A stretch of DNA of 64,000 nt from Effrenium voratum. Its lineage: Eukaryota; Sar; Dinophyceae; Suessiales; Symbiodiniaceae. The DNA is taken from positions 2,120,498 through 2,184,497 of the forward strand of contig CAUJNA010001446.1 of the NCBI GenBank assembly GCA_963377175.1. Reading direction: 5' to 3'. Positions 1 through 11,988 of this stretch are shown here, piece after piece. How positions within the stretch are numbered: the first letter of the stretch is position 1; each line of letters starts with the position of its first letter. The notes under the pieces were generated by a model that searched no databases, had not been told where the DNA came from, and saw nothing but the letters and a program-made list of their open reading frames with translations. Both the position numbers and the translations under genes were made by a program.

Positions 1-282
1 CTCTATTTTCCGAGCAAAACCACCAAAAAAGTCGACACCTATGATCTGCCGGTTTCTCCATTTACCCATTTTGCCACCCCATTTTGACCCACCCCAAGTG
101 ACACCTACCCAGAGGACCTCGATCCAAACGCCACGGCAAGCCAAGCCCTGGGCTGGTGCCGAAGCGGTAGTGGGAATAGGCCTGGCAGCTCTTCTCCCAC
201 AGCACCTGCCACCACCGCGAAGGCGCGCCCGAACGCGCGCACCACCCGAACTCAGAAACGACCCCTGGGGAAAAATGGGCAA

Positions 283-372
283 ATATGTCCAGTAGTGATA
301 TATTCCTTTTAAAACCAACAAGGGACAATTATTATATAAAAAAGAAGAAAAACAACTTAAGCAAATGGAAGG
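283..372. repeat. F5 element
   Basis: ATGTCCAGTAGTGATATATT to CTTAAGCAAATGGAAGG. The family shares TTTTAAAACCAACAAGGGA; no clear inverted ends. Other copies: 11735-11815, 25509-25593, 31613-31692, 40446-40519, 43519-43590. Confidence 0.8.
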
Positions 373-1690
373 AAAGGGAATGAGTCGATGCCCCCAACGT
401 AAAATACCCATGAAACCCGTGGTGGAAACCATGACGGTGGTTGGTACCACCGTTCAGAAACCCTGGTTGAAGCCATGACGTTTGTACCAACGTTCAGTTG
501 AAACCGCGAGACGTCCGGTATTTTAACATGGGTGATTTGGGCAGAAACTCGAAGCAGAAACGAAATCGATGACCACTGGCAGAACCTAAGCTCGAAACTG
601 TGGATGGTTGCGAAATCCGCTCAGAAACCCGCCCGAATTGGTTCGATTCCCCCAGCGCAAGTACCAAACGGCTTCATTCCCATGACTCATTTCACGGTGC
701 GAAATGTTGGCTCGTCTTGTTTTGTTGGGTGGAGAGGCCCCCCCGAAAAGAAAAAAACACACCGAAAAAACGGCTACCGAACTTCTCCTCGCAAAACTCC
801 AGGCCTCAAACATGGGGTGCGTTGTAACCAACAATTAGGGAAATCGGTGAACTCCAAGCTGGGCAGTTTGAGGGTCCCCCGGTGGTTCGGAAGGTACCCT
901 CCCTGTCACGGTGCCATGGCACCTGCCCTTGAGGGCCCTTGAAGAGGAAATCGATATTTCAGGCTCCCGCAGGTGCCATGGTTGTGGGAGGAAGGATACC
1001 CGGTTTTGGTAGGTGTTTTTCAGGGAAACCAAAAGGAACACCGCTCAAACCATTTTTGGGGTCCAACCTTCAAACAAGCGCACCCATACACGAAAAAATG
1101 CGTTCCTCCAATGTGGCCAGAATAGATTGTCAAACATTAGGAGAAAAAAAAGACGATGCGAGCCTGATTGAACTTATAAGTACAAGTCAAGCGTGGAGAA
1201 TACAAGTTGCGTGGTGAGGGGCTTAGAGAAGAAATTGTGCTTATGGGTCGGGAGCTACGTGAGGAGTGCCTGGGTTATTAAAATATAGTGGCCCTTCAAA
1301 ACGGTTTCCCTGCAACCAACCAGAAAGGGCTCCATTTTGAGACATGCCTCAACTTCCTCTGTGGGAGGAGTCCACTTGGATGTTGGATTCGCCAAGTTAG
1401 CAAGCGGTTGGCCACCTGGGTTGTGACCCACCAACAGCAAGTTTAACTTCCCAAATTGATGGTTTGCACGTTGGTTTCCCTTTGACCCCCCTCCCATCCC
1501 CACCCGCTGCCCCCCGGGTCAAAAAAAAACAAAGTGCCAGCTCCAAACAAGACAGACCCCACCTTTGTTCCTTTGCAGGACCTCGGGGAACTGACACTTC
1601 TGAACGATTTCAACAGCAACTTGGCCCAAGCGGTACACAGAAACAAGAAAACATGTGCTGAGTTTCCATAGTATTTTGTCTAAAGGTCTA
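373..1690. other. No supported gene
   Basis: Repeat-derived sequence: an F4-like left end near 597 (CTGTGGATGGTTGCGAAATC), an F14 fragment near 700, and a partial F10 at 1374-1452. Frames are short and overlap on both strands. Confidence 0.6.
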
Positions 1691-1699
1691 AAAAAAGTC

Positions 1700-2559
1700 G
1701 GGTTGGGTTGGAGACCCCAGTAAACTCCAATAGACATCAATCGCTCTGCCACTACGTGGATCATCGGATCAGCTGATTTGTTTGTCGGTGAAACTTGTTC
1801 AACCATTGTAATCAGCATTCGTTCAATTTGTTCCATCTCTTTCTTCGGCCGTGTCCCGGTAGTTAAGTTTAGGAACACATTTGAGGGGGGTTCTATATTC
1901 CTTGCCCCCACATGACCATGGGTAACTGTATGTTTTGGTGTGGCATTGCAAGCGGTATGGAAGAATTCTGATCCAGTCCATGCTGGTGCAACCTTACTAT
2001 TGGGCTGTTGTGCAAGTATACGTGCAGCGCCTTTTTTTTTGTACCTGGAGACTCCAGGTATCTTGTGTAGAGTCTTCTCGGACCTTTTGATCAACTCATC
2101 CACTCCCTCCGTCCGATCGCCTGGCAGGTGTGTCTCTTAAGGTCAAAGGACAGGACCAGGCCAACATAGCCAGCGCCCCCGTCCTCTTCCCCTCGGTAGG
2201 AGGATGGAACCCTGCTAATTAAGCGGGTGGCCCACAAAAACGGGGGGGGAGGTAGTACCTATACCTATAGTGGGTAGGTATGCTCTGGACCTATACCTGG
2301 ATAGGATTCCAAAGAGGAGTGGTCATCGAGAAAAGGCTTGGGAGTGTGCAACCTTGAAACGTGTCGAAATATGGGGCCCAGGTCCCAAAAGAAGAACTAA
2401 CAGCTTGATTGATTTGCTTGAGCTCGTTTAAAGCCATCACAAGCAGGTTACCTTCAACAAAGCCTCCTTCCACGTGTTTTGCAATCCACACGACGTGCTG
2501 CAAATACGTTGGCACACGAATCCAATGCAAGTTCGAACCGGAACAAGGTGAAAGCTAGA
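1700..2559 (-). CDS. Unknown two-exon gene with AT-rich codon use
   Basis: Exon A (about 2362-2559) reads through HWIRVPTYLQHVVWIAKHVE and NELKQINQAVSSSFGTWAPY; its donor is CAAG|GTTGC. Exon B starts at CCAG|GC (2123) and stays open to about 1520, the convincing part ending near 1715 (ERLMSIGVYWG). The two join in phase (1 then 2). Codon use is much richer in A/T at third positions than in the kinesin or reductase exons, so it may be a retroelement-derived or transferred gene. No family was recognised; no reverse transcriptase, integrase or protease motif was seen. Coding-like minus segments at 3180-2900 may be upstream exons. Confidence 0.5.
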
Positions 2560-2899
2560 ACTACTCAAGATCGGATGGGAAAATGAAAGGACACCTACCT
2601 TGCAAACCCGACTGGTATTCTGTACTACTACCTTACCCTATCATCGTTCGTTCACATGCACAAGGCGCCTCATCCCCATGTTCCAGCATTTTGGGTGTGT
2701 CTGGTTTGAGGAGTACCCCATTTTTTTGATGGCTTTAAAAGGAGGAAAACCACCGCATAAACTTTGTTGTGACACCCACCTGATTTCCCCAAGTTGATCA
2801 ATTTACTGGTGGTGTCCATGTTGTGTTTGCCACTTTTGGGGGTTCCCCTTAAACAAAAAAAAGAGGGGGAAAAAACTATGGCCTTCCTAAAAAAGTGGC

Positions 2900-3190
2900 C
2901 TTCCCAAAAAGCGTAAAGTCCAGGCACGCAGGACGTGAGCTGCAGCAGCCCCAATTGAAGGTAGGAAGCGAAACCCTCTTTTTGAGGCGCCTTTAACATG
3001 TGGATGGATATCGGTGCTAATTTGAAGGTCATGTACCGTGGACAACAAGCATTCCCTTGACTACAATCCTCTGTATCATGGAAGATTCATCTGCTGTTTC
3101 ATCCGGATTTCTTTTCGCTAGCCACAACCTGCCCGTACCGGCCCTGAGTTGCTCGATACTTCGGGGTGTCGACGTATGGACATATGGGTG
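2900..3190 (-). CDS. Coding-like segments, possible upstream exons of the 2 kb gene
   Basis: One frame reads TPRSIEQLRAGTGRLWLAKR through ADESSMIQRIVVKG; another, downstream, reads either APQKEGFASYLQLGLL or, one frame over, HPHVKGASKRGFRFLPSIGA. At least one splice or frameshift lies between them near 3035. Which frame is real cannot be settled by eye. No known domain. Confidence 0.3.
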
Positions 3191-3275
3191 TGTCGGCTGA
3201 TTTCCCTTTGGGTGGCCTTGCAAACCAACCCCCAAAACGGGAACCAACTCCAAAAAACGACACATACATTTGGGT

Positions 3276-3366
3276 ATGGGTCAAAACTACACCACCAAAG
3301 GACCGCAGGTGTTAGTCCTTGGTTCCATGAACCAGGGTTGCATTTTGGCTATTTTTGACCCACAGC
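3276..3366. repeat. F7 element
   Basis: GGTCAAAACTACACCACCAA to ATTTTTGACCCACAGCC; interior GGTGTTAGTCCTTGGTTCC. Other copies: 17098-17205, 25192-25283, 53486-53585. Confidence 0.85.
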
Positions 3367-3494
3367 CATTTGTTGATGCCCATCCAAATTCCATCGATCG
3401 GCCTTGGGGTAAATGGACCAATGGACCAATCAAAACACGCCATGTGGATTGAATCCTGAGTTCCCAGTACTCCACACCTGCTAAAAAAGGGCCT

Positions 3495-3617
3495 ACTTGA
3501 GTTGGTAAGTAGTTTACGACTGGGATATAACCCGCTAATGACTTGGTTTGGTTTACCACTGAAGGAGGCTGAAACGTACCAACAGCTCACTAAGTTGGCC
3601 GAACACCCAAGTACCCA
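3495..3617. repeat. F10 element
   Basis: ACTTGAGTTGGTAAGTAGTT to GTTGGCCGAACACCCAAGTA. Confidence 0.8.
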
Positions 3618-3619
3618 AG

Positions 3620-5430
3620 CCAATATTTGAGTCTACCCATGCCAGCGATTCCATTTCCCTGTACACGTTTCCAAGGAAACCACCCTTTAAAAACCAAAGG
3701 GAAAATGGCTGGTTAGCAAAAGGTGCCGACATGCCCTGGATTTGGGCAAGATGGACAACATCCGCTTCGTACCACCTGCCAGTTGGCAGATGGTTTGTAT
3801 TTGTTTGTGGGGATTCATCCATCCCAACTAGTGCGAATCAGATTATGTCTATCCACAGTGTGGATATACAGACGAGATCCACCACCCAATAAACCCTGGA
3901 ATGATTTGATTCCCCTGTAAAAATCAACCAACAATGGTGTCAGCCACGGTGTCAAAGTGGTGCCAAACGGATTTCGCAACCATCCACATTATTGCCGAAA
4001 AAAGTATTGCTTGAACTCCCTTCTGTATGATAGATTCCTTTTAACGCCAACCGGGGAAAATTATAAAGTACTCATCTTGCTGGTGCTCAGCAGGGAATAG
4101 GGAATGCCCCTTGCAAGCCTTCCCCCATGGTGTTCTTTAAATTAAGGGAATCCCTAGGTTCATTCCAACATTCCCTACCTATCGCACCAGCAAGTCAGAG
4201 TCATTTCAGCAAATGGGAAGTCCACGGTTCTTTTGGGGAACTTCTCCACCACGCGCAGATAACGCAGCAGAGGCGCCCCATCGCCAGTCCTCAAAAAGGC
4301 GGGAAAGAAAGAGTTGAATTCGGGGCATCTCTAAGGGTTGATTCTTTATTCTTTTCAACCATCGTTCTTTTCAAAAACCAGCTGTTTTCCTTCGGGTTCT
4401 GATGGCTTTCTGGAAAGAAAGATTCCTGGAAAGAATGCGGAAGTGTCCCCTAGAGCATCGGCAGGTTGGCCGTTTCAAGTCTTGCAAAAGGAGCAAAAAA
4501 CGCGGGTTGACCTGGGTGTGGTCCCTTTTGTTGGGGGGTACCCCGTTTTGGTTGGTTTTAGTCTTAAGGGGAAACCAAAAGGAGCACCACCACATATACA
4601 CCCACCGGATTTCCCAAGTGGATCAATTTTCTGGCGGTTGATGGGTAAGATAGGCCAGTCAAACGTCTGATCGAGACTAGCCCTCTGTTCTGAGTGCCAA
4701 AAACAGTGACTAAAGCCCAGGACCTCAGGGAGTTTGTTGCTGTTCATTTGTTCGGCTCATTCTCCCATCACAAGATAAATAGCAACTAGTAATGCGGCTT
4801 CGTGGTAGCCACAAAAAGAAACGAAGCTATGTATGGACACGTCAGGGTACCTTTCACCTGAAAAAACACACTCAAGTCTCTCGATACAGTGCTTTGTGTG
4901 TTTCCAACCTGTAAACATCACCCCAGGAAATGGAAACTCTCTTTGGCTTGACCCAATCCCTTGATAGTTACCTCATTTTTGCGGCTTTGGGGAATCTGCA
5001 TTTGACAAATTCCCTTGAATCAAACATAAAACCGTAGATACGGGGTATACCTGGACCCTCTGGGTGATCTTAAAAACCGCTCTTTAAGAAAACATATAGG
5101 GAATCCTGCGATACGTGAGCTCAAGTGCCAACAAACCGGGGAAGACATGATGTCAATGCCAATGCAAACAGGTTTTGAAATAACTGGTACAAAATATATG
5201 TGCAACATGTATCTAGTTTTACTACTCTTTCATGTACAGTATCTATGCCTATATTCAATCTGGTTTGCAAACAAAACAGCTGTTTGCATAAACATATTAT
5301 TCATGTATCGACTATATCGATATTCACACACACACACACACACACACGCAAACGCACACACATGTATTCTTCATTGGTTGATGTTGGGAATCGGAATCCC
5401 CGCGAAAAACAGACATGGCGTTTCCCTGGC
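3620..5430. other. No supported gene
   Basis: Contains F13-like sequence (4075-4260), a worn F4 end near 3960 and a (CA)n tract. Third-position GC is low and frames overlap. 4750-5300 is AT-richer with no recognisable repeat. Confidence 0.55.
5320..5348. repeat. (CA)n microsatellite
   Basis: CA dinucleotide run. Similar tracts lie at 27807-27845 (TG), 35970-35991, 43886-43906 and 55317-55333; a (CT)n run lies at 58048-58070. Confidence 0.9.
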
Positions 5431-5439
5431 TTCTGAGTG

Positions 5440-5532
5440 AAAAAAGGCTGTCCTGCCCGCGCACCACGCGCAAAGAAAGCGCCATGTTCTCCTGCGGCGC
5501 TTTGTGCGAAATGCAAAGCGTACTCCCTAGGG
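5440..5532 (-). CDS. Unknown exon, low confidence
   Basis: After CCCTAG|G the frame reads EYALHFAQSAAGEHGAFFAR then AGQPFFTQ with GC-rich codons. The donor is not clear. It could be part of the same gene as the 6.0 kb exon. Confidence 0.3.
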
Positions 5533-5594
5533 TTCAACCCCCATTAAAGGAATGGTTGGCCCAATTTGGATGATGACAACCCTTAGGTAAACAA

Positions 5595-5711
5595 CTAGGT
5601 CCTCCAGTAGAGAGGTTAGAATAAGAATATCCTTTTTCTGTTGTCTATTGTAGTAGCGGAACCCTCCCCCAAAAAAAAGGGTCGGAAAGGGCACCTAGCT
5701 GGGGGACCTAG
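5595..5711. repeat. F2 element
   Basis: TIR ACTAGGTCCTCCAGTAGAG against CTGGGGGACCTAG; interior GAGGTTAGAATAAG and GGAACCCTCCCCCAAAAAA, common to the family. Confidence 0.9.
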
Positions 5712-5747
5712 ACAATGGTTGCTACACGAACCCCAGGGCAAAGCTTA

Positions 5748-5904
5748 CTTGGATGTTCGATTCGCCAAGTGAGTACGTGGCCAACGCCACCGGGGTTGTA
5801 ACCCACGAATGACTGGACTTAAGAAGGCTGTTTTTTTCTTTTTTTTCCGGTTTCCAACAACTTCCCAACTTGGCCGAACACCCAAGTACTCAATCCTTGA
5901 TTCA
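5748..5904. repeat. F10 element
   Basis: TIR TTACTTGGATGTTCGATTCG against GGCCGAACACCCAAGTACT; interior GGCCAACGCCACCGGGGTTG and TAACCCAC. Other copies: 41237-41396, 3495-3617, partial 1374-1452. Confidence 0.85.
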
Positions 5905-5965
5905 CTTGGATCCAGCAAAGCGACCGCCTCAAATTTGACCTTCATCGCGGTTTTCGGGAAATCAC

Positions 5966-6146
5966 CTCAAATGGAAGGCGAGGAACGTGCGGATGAACGA
6001 GTTCTGGCCAGAGGTCCGGCGCGCAATGAGTCCCAACCGTGGGGACTCCAAAAGCTTCTCCCCGTCGAAGAATACGTGGGAGGCGTTAATATAAGCCTCC
6101 ACCCACAGCATCTGCTGAGAAGCTTCGTCAAAAGGACCACTTGGTT
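5966..6146 (-). CDS. Unknown exon, 59 codons
   Basis: Bounded by GCTCAG|AA and TTGAG|GTGATT. It reads through SGPFDEASQQMLWVEAYINA, then HVFFDGEKLLESPRLGL and SGQNSFIRTFLAFHL with GC-rich third positions. It resembles a globular cytosolic protein, but I do not recognise the family. Neighbouring exons were not identified. Confidence 0.5.
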
Positions 6147-6477
6147 CTGAGCACGTCACAGCCGCAGCAAGATCACCTCCCTTTGCGCACGTCCCCCGGC
6201 AAAGACCTGAAACAAGTCCAATGGTGATAACTTCCAACTTCGAAACCAAGGGAAAAACTCACAACAATTCTGTTCAGCAAATGGAAGACTCAGATGCCCA
6301 GTGGATTTCCACAGGGAAAAACGGGCATCGGCATCCATTTTTGGTGGGCTAACTTAGGGAAACAAGGCATCCTTCCCAAAAAAACAAAACAACTTGACAA
6401 AAAGACCACTGGGCAACTGAGAATGCCGTTAAAACCAACACCTTGAAAAAGACTTGAAAAAAGGAAGCAACCCAACT

Positions 6478-6561
6478 GGATATCCCTGGTAGATGATTAA
6501 ACCACCAGGTACACCAGGAATCGCCATCTATTTTTCTTGAACAACCAAAAAAGACACCTAT
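6478..6561. repeat. F3 element, left end truncated
   Basis: GGATATCCCTGGTAGATGAT to CCAAAAAAGACACCTATG. Confidence 0.85.
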
Positions 6562-7199
6562 GCCCAGTGGTTGCAACTGGGAAGATCACCCTCAGCTTTT
6601 GTCCCGGGAAATGGTTGGCTTCTCGGCCGCAGGCCGAGGGGGTTGGCTGGTGATTTCCCCGACGCACGTCTCACCCACCTGATGCGGTCCATTTTGGTTT
6701 GAGGCTTGGTAAACCCGTTTTTGGGGGGTGGTATTTTCAAGAAAACACTAGGAACATTCACCAGCGATTCCTTTGAGAAAAACCCACTTCGGGCATCTCA
6801 CTTTAGATGGCCCTTGTTGGGTGATGTGCAGCCACAAATCTGGTCCAACAGTGTGGACGAAACCGTGTCAATGGGCTAGGTTTACCAACTGGCTTTGCTC
6901 CGGGCCCTTTGTTTTCCGACGAATCAGCAAGTCCGATCAGGCCGGGGCCAGGGTTCTAGGAGTTGATTCCTTGCCATTCTTTTCAACCATCGTTCTTTTC
7001 AAAAAGGGTCGAGATTTAATTTGGGATTTGTTTTTGTTTTATTTTAGGATTTTTTTTTGTTTTCCGTCCTGGCTACTAAAATGTTAGCATTTTCTCGCGA
7101 AATGTGCGTACTTTTCGCGTCCGTCAACATCATCAGCATCGTTTTCAACATCCCCCGCATGTCCAGCCAACATCCCCAGCATCACCAGCAAATTGGCTT

Positions 7200-8215
7200 C
7201 CCGCATCTCATGGTAAAAGTGAGGATTCAATAAAAGGCGCGGGGGGGTTGGGGGGGGGCGGCAGCACCCCTTGGGGGGGGCGGCAGCCCCCCCATGATGA
7301 TCAAAAAATTAGGGGCAAAGAATCTAAAAAGTAGCGGTCGCATGATGATCGAAAAAGTGATGATTCAATTAGGGGCAAAAAGTCCAAAAATAGCGGGGGG
7401 GTTGGGCGGGGCTGCCGCCCCCCCATGATGATTGAAGAAGTGATGATTCAATCAAAGGCGCGGGGGGGTTGGGGGGGCGGCAGCCCCCCCCATGATGATC
7501 GAAAGGGGCAAAAAGTCTAAAAAATAGCGGGGGGGTTGGGGGCGGCAGGCCCCCCCATGATGATCGAACAATTAGGGGCAAAGAATCTAAAAAGTAGCGG
7601 TCGCATGATGATCGAAAAGTGATGATTCAATTACGGGCAAAGAGTCCAAAAAATAGCGGGGGGGTTGGGGGGGGCGGCAGCCCCCCCCACGATGATTGAA
7701 AAAGTGATGATTCAATTAGGGCAAACAAAAAATATTAAAAAAGCAGCGGGGGGGTCATCAGTTCCTCTGCGGCAAGGCCTCATGGTACAAGTGAGGATTA
7801 AATACGGGCAAACTAATCCCTGTAGATCGAAAAAGTGATGATTCAATCAGGGGCAAAAAGTCTAAAAAATAGCGGGGGGGTTGGGGGGGGCGGCAGCCCC
7901 CCCATGATGATCGAACAATTAGGGGCAAAGAATCTAAAAAGTAATTAGCGGTCGCATGATGATCGAAAAAGTGATGATTCAATTAGGGGCACAAAGTCCA
8001 AAAAATAGCGGGGGGGTTGGGGGGGGCGGCGGCCCCCCCCCACGATGATTGAAAAAGTGATGATTCAAATCAGGGCCAAAAATATATTAAAAAAGCAGCG
8101 GGGGGGTCATCAGTTCCTCTGCGGCAAGGCCTCATGGTACAAGTGAGGATTAAAATACGGGCAAACTAATCCCTGTAGATCGAAAAAGTGATCATTCAAT
8201 CAGGGGCCACAAAAG
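7200..8215. repeat. G-rich minisatellite
   Basis: About ten imperfect units alternate a G-run block (AGCGGGGGGGTTGGGGGGGG then CGGCAGCCCCCCC) with an AT-richer spacer (GATGATCGAAAAAGTGATG then TTCAATTAGGGGCAAA). Some units include a longer insert containing CATCAGTTCCTCTGCGGC, repeated at about 7757 and 8107. The G-runs followed by C-runs can form both quadruplexes and hairpins. No coding. Confidence 0.9.
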
Positions 8216-8487
8216 CCAAAAAGCCGAAAAGCCACCCACCCTGAAAAACAAAAATACGTCCTTAAAAAAAAACGAAGAAAAAAAAACCCAAAAAATGGCC
8301 CTCCTTTCAAAAACCGGATCGGTTTCCTTTGGGTCTTTGATGGTTTCCCGAAAAAGAAGGATCCCTGGAAAGAGTGCAAATGGAAGGTACCCCTAGAAGG
8401 GTGTCCAACAAAAAAGAAAACTCCCCTTGCTGAAACCTTCGCCTCCCTACAGGGCCAACCCAGCCTTGTTTTTGCTTCTCATGAGGA

Positions 8488-8618
8488 ACTAGGTCCTCCA
8501 GATTTGAGAGGTTAGAATAAGTTGGTACCAACTTTTTTCTGGTTTGTCTATTTTAGGGGGACCCTCCCAACCAAAAAAGAAACGGGTGAGAAAGGGCACC
8601 AATTGCTGGGGGACCTAG
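8488..8618. repeat. F2 element
   Basis: ACTAGGTCCTCCAGATTTGAG to TGCTGGGGGACCTAG. Confidence 0.9.
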
Positions 8619-8654
8619 CCAATCCAGCAAAGAGCACTGACACCAATCCCTACC

Positions 8655-8728
8655 ATAGGTGTCCTTTTCGGGGAAATAGATGGATATCCCTGGTACATGA
8701 TGAAACCACCAGGTAAACCACGAATCGG
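8655..8728. repeat. F3 element, right end truncated
   Basis: CATAGGTGTCCTTTTCGGGG to CCACCAGGTAAACCACGAATC. Confidence 0.85.
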
Positions 8729-8860
8729 GGAAATGACCCCAATCCCTCCTTGCCAACGCAATCCCGTGCTCTCAGCGCCAAGGCTTCCCTTTGGGAGGGC
8801 TGGTTCTGGAAGCCTCCCACTTGCGTGACGCCACGTTTCCGGGGGAAAAACGAAGGGAGA

Positions 8861-8989
8861 TACTGTGGATGGACGAAATTTGTTCGCACCACTTGGAAAC
8901 CATGGGAAACCATTGTTTATTGGTATTTACAGGGGACTCATCATCCCAGGGTTTCTTTGGTGGTGCAGGATTTCGTCCATCCACAGTAT
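8861..8989. repeat. F4 element
   Basis: TIR TACTGTGGATGGACGAAAT against ATTTCGTCCATCCACAGTA (about 27 bp in the best copies). Interior TTGGAAACCATGGGAAACCA and GTATTTACAGGGGACTCATC. Confidence 0.92.
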
Positions 8990-9397
8990 GTTTAGTTATA
9001 GATCTTTAGAAAATATCAGGGTGAAATTGAACTATGCTCCAGTCGTCATAGTCCTGTAGTCATAGATCCCCGTTAAACCAACAGGAGGAAGTAAAACAAA
9101 CAAAACTGGAGCAAATGGGTGTCTTTTTGGTTGCACCCCTTGCTGGATGTTTGTTAAACGGGAAACAACCATTGGGGTCCAAGAATGTCCGAAAAAGACA
9201 CCCAAATGATTCCGAAAATGAAACAATCCCATGGAAGCTACCCAAAAGCCCAGACTTCGAGCCCGCAACGTCGCGGGTCAGGTTTCGGAAAGGTACTGCC
9301 TGCACTTGGGATATATGAAACCCTCTGAATACTAGTTGTTAAACCAACGTAAATTCCGCCAACCCCAACTCTGTGCCAACAAAATACGCGGTGTTGC

Positions 9398-9511
9398 TTG
9401 CCGCCCGCCTGACCCATCTGACTCATCCGGCGGATCGATCGAGCTGCCCGGCGCATCCTCCGTGACCGGCTCTCCCGGCTCTGAGCAGGGAGGCTCGCAG
9501 GGCAGGCTCTC
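9398..9511 (-). CDS. Unknown acidic exon, 38 codons
   Basis: Bounded by TTGGAG|GAG and CGGCAA|GCAACA (GC donor). It reads ESLPCEPPCSEPGEPVTEDA then PGSSIDPPDESDGSGG: acidic and proline/serine-rich, so probably a disordered linker. No domain. The window between 9.4 and 5.6 kb gives no clear partner exon. Confidence 0.4.
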
Positions 9512-11499
9512 CTCCAAGTCCCCGTCGGCACGGGAGGGGGGTGGCGCAGGTTTTGGGGCGGGTGTTGGGGTTGTTTTGGGGTGGTTTTGGGAAAAGGGGT
9601 GGTTTTGGGATGGGTGTTGGGGGCAGGGCACCCCTCCAGTTGTGGAGTTTTGCTGGAAGTTGCCAAACGTACCCTTTGCATCTTTTAATGTTGTTGCTTT
9701 GAAAAAGCCTGGGTAGTTGGAAGATTGTTCACCAAACGGGCTTTGTTGAGGTCTAGGGTACAACCGGAAGCTCCAAATACCCTTGGCCTTTTTTGAGCTG
9801 GCGATTTTCTTTCGGGCAGCCCTGGGTGTTCCAAGGCAAATCACTCCTTTTCGTGAAGGGTTGATATCGTACCCTGAAAAAAGTGGGTATGGTTTTCTAG
9901 GGGGCATGGATACAACCACTGCTCTTGTTCTGTGGTTTCAACAGATCCTGATCTAATAATTCTTACATGGCCATGGGTCAAAACCCCGTACCCCCAATGA
10001 ACATCCCAATCCCCACATTCAATAGACTGAGATGGGTGGTGAATTCACCTATCCCAAAATGGGATCCCAAAACGGTTTTGAACCATGGCCATACGTAATC
10101 TAATATGTATTTATATGTATATCTTGACTTGCTCCTAAGTATCTCCCTTCAGGAAAATGTTCCACACCAAAACCCCTGAGGTTGGCTCCACGCGGGTCCC
10201 TTCGCAGCTGGAGCCATGATGAAACTGGCCCTGACAGGTGCCACTCTAGTGCCTGTCCCATTCTGAACCCAGGGATCCGAACCTTTCTAACAAAAAAAAT
10301 CACCCGAGACCCTGCAAGAACCGATCCGGTTTCTGAAAGGAACGATGGATGAAAAGAATGGAAATGGAAGCAACCCCTAGAACCACAGAACATGTTCAGG
10401 GTCCCAAATTGACCATGGGCTGCATAGACTTCTTTTAAACGGCGCGGGACCCGCACGCGAGGTCAGTGCTTAGCAATCATGGGCAAGTCGGGGGCAACCT
10501 AGGCCCGTGGCGAAAAAATGATTGGCGCACTTGGGTTGATGTTCCAGTGGTTCTCCCCACCTCCGAAACTCAGGTTGAAAAGGCGGAAAGACCGTCCAAA
10601 AAGGTTGAGAAAAGGGAAAGGAAAGACCTCCAAAAACAGGTTGAGACAGGGCAAGAAAAACGCGGGGGCAGACCTCCAAAAAACATTGAGAAACGGGAAA
10701 GACCTTCAAAAAAAAGGCTGAACAAATGATAGACCTCAACAAAGTGTTGAGAAAAGGGAAGAGAAAAAGGAAAGACCTCCAAAAATGGCTGAGAAAAGGG
10801 AAAGACATCCAAAAAAACAAAATTCCGAAAAAAGGAAGGGGGGGAAGAGCTCAAGAAAAGGGAAAAGGGAAAGACCTCCAGACAAGTGCCGGCAAAAAGG
10901 CGGGAAACCCTCCAGGCCGTCCCAGGCCGTCCCAGGCCGTCCGAACTTCCGTCCTGGACCTGGCGAACGGCGCTGCGGGTGCCTGTGGCCACCATGGACC
11001 TCAGGCTGAGATGTTCGGAAGGAAATGCTTCGGAATGGGACTTCGCTGTTGACATGGTTCTGGTTGGGTCTCGTGGCGGCTGAAGCATCTAAGCCACGGA
11101 AAGTTCTCACTCGGCGATCTGAGGGCAGACCGAAATAAACCGTGCCTGGCTGGTTTCCTTTCTTCGGGGGCCAATTCCTGGGTTCATTCCGACTCATGCC
11201 CTATCGCACCAGCAAGGTTCCTAAGCTGCTGCGGCATAGAGGCGCGGAGGCTGTGACTTCGGGGCAATCCCCCGATTCCCACTGGCCCTAGGTGGTTCGG
11301 TTCCTGGGTAAAGGAAGTGGTTGCGGCTGCGATAGGTAGGGAATGTGGAAATGAACCAGAAGGGGATTCCCGAATAAAGGAACCGCCGGTTGGATGGTAT
11401 ATTTACAGGTCATTCTATTGATTCCTTGCCTGTCACACCAGCAAGAATATTTGTTCTCCGAAAGGACATGGGATGATTGAGCTCTCCCCCTGGTTTTTG

Positions 11500-11527
<28 letters not shown>
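11500..11527. repeat. 28-nt poly-C run
   Basis: An uninterrupted run of C from 11500 to 11527 followed by GGTCCCCCC. Length in long homopolymers may be a sequencing artefact. Confidence 0.9.
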
Positions 11528-11530
<3 letters not shown>

Positions 11531-11590
11531 CCCCCCTTAAACCATCTTTTTTGGAGCTTTTTTGAGGTGGTTTTAAAACGTAACAAAAGA

Positions 11591-11750
11591 AAAACCACCG
11601 ATGATGGTCCCAAATCTTGAGACACGCCTACATGTCCCATTTGCTTACTGAAGTCCCCTGGAGAAAATGAAAAACCACCGATGATGGTCCCAAATCTTGA
11701 GACACGCCTACATGTCCCATTTGCTTACTGAAGTCCCCTGGAGAAAATGA
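11591..11750. repeat. Perfect 80-bp tandem duplication
   Basis: The 80-bp segment 11591-11670, beginning AAAACCACCGATGATGGTCC, is repeated without visible change at 11671-11750. The second copy runs into an F5-like unit (GCAAATGTTGACAGTGATAG). Confidence 0.95.
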
Positions 11751-11898
11751 GCAAATGTTGACAGTGATAGATTCCAACTTTAAAACCACACGACAAATCT
11801 TCTTCAGCAAATGGAAGCTCTTTCTGTACCCAGCATACCGTGGATTGGTGTCAGTGTCCTACACCCGATTCCCACTTTCTTCAGGGCATGATAAAGTA

Positions 11899-11988
11899 CC
11901 TGGTTAGCCAGTTGCTGCTTTTTTCCATCCACTTTACCTCAAAAACCAGCAGCAGTGACTGAAAAATGCAGCAACTTGGCTAACCAGG
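11899..11988. repeat. F1 element
   Basis: CCTGGTTAGCCAGTTGCTGC to GCAACTTGGCTAACCAGG; nearly identical to the 13.4 kb copy. Confidence 0.9.

Noticed and set aside
636..690. tRNA T-loop-like GGTTCGATTCCCC, also near 18425 and 29646
   Set aside because: No matching acceptor or anticodon stem; the motif recurs as the inner part of F4-like repeats.
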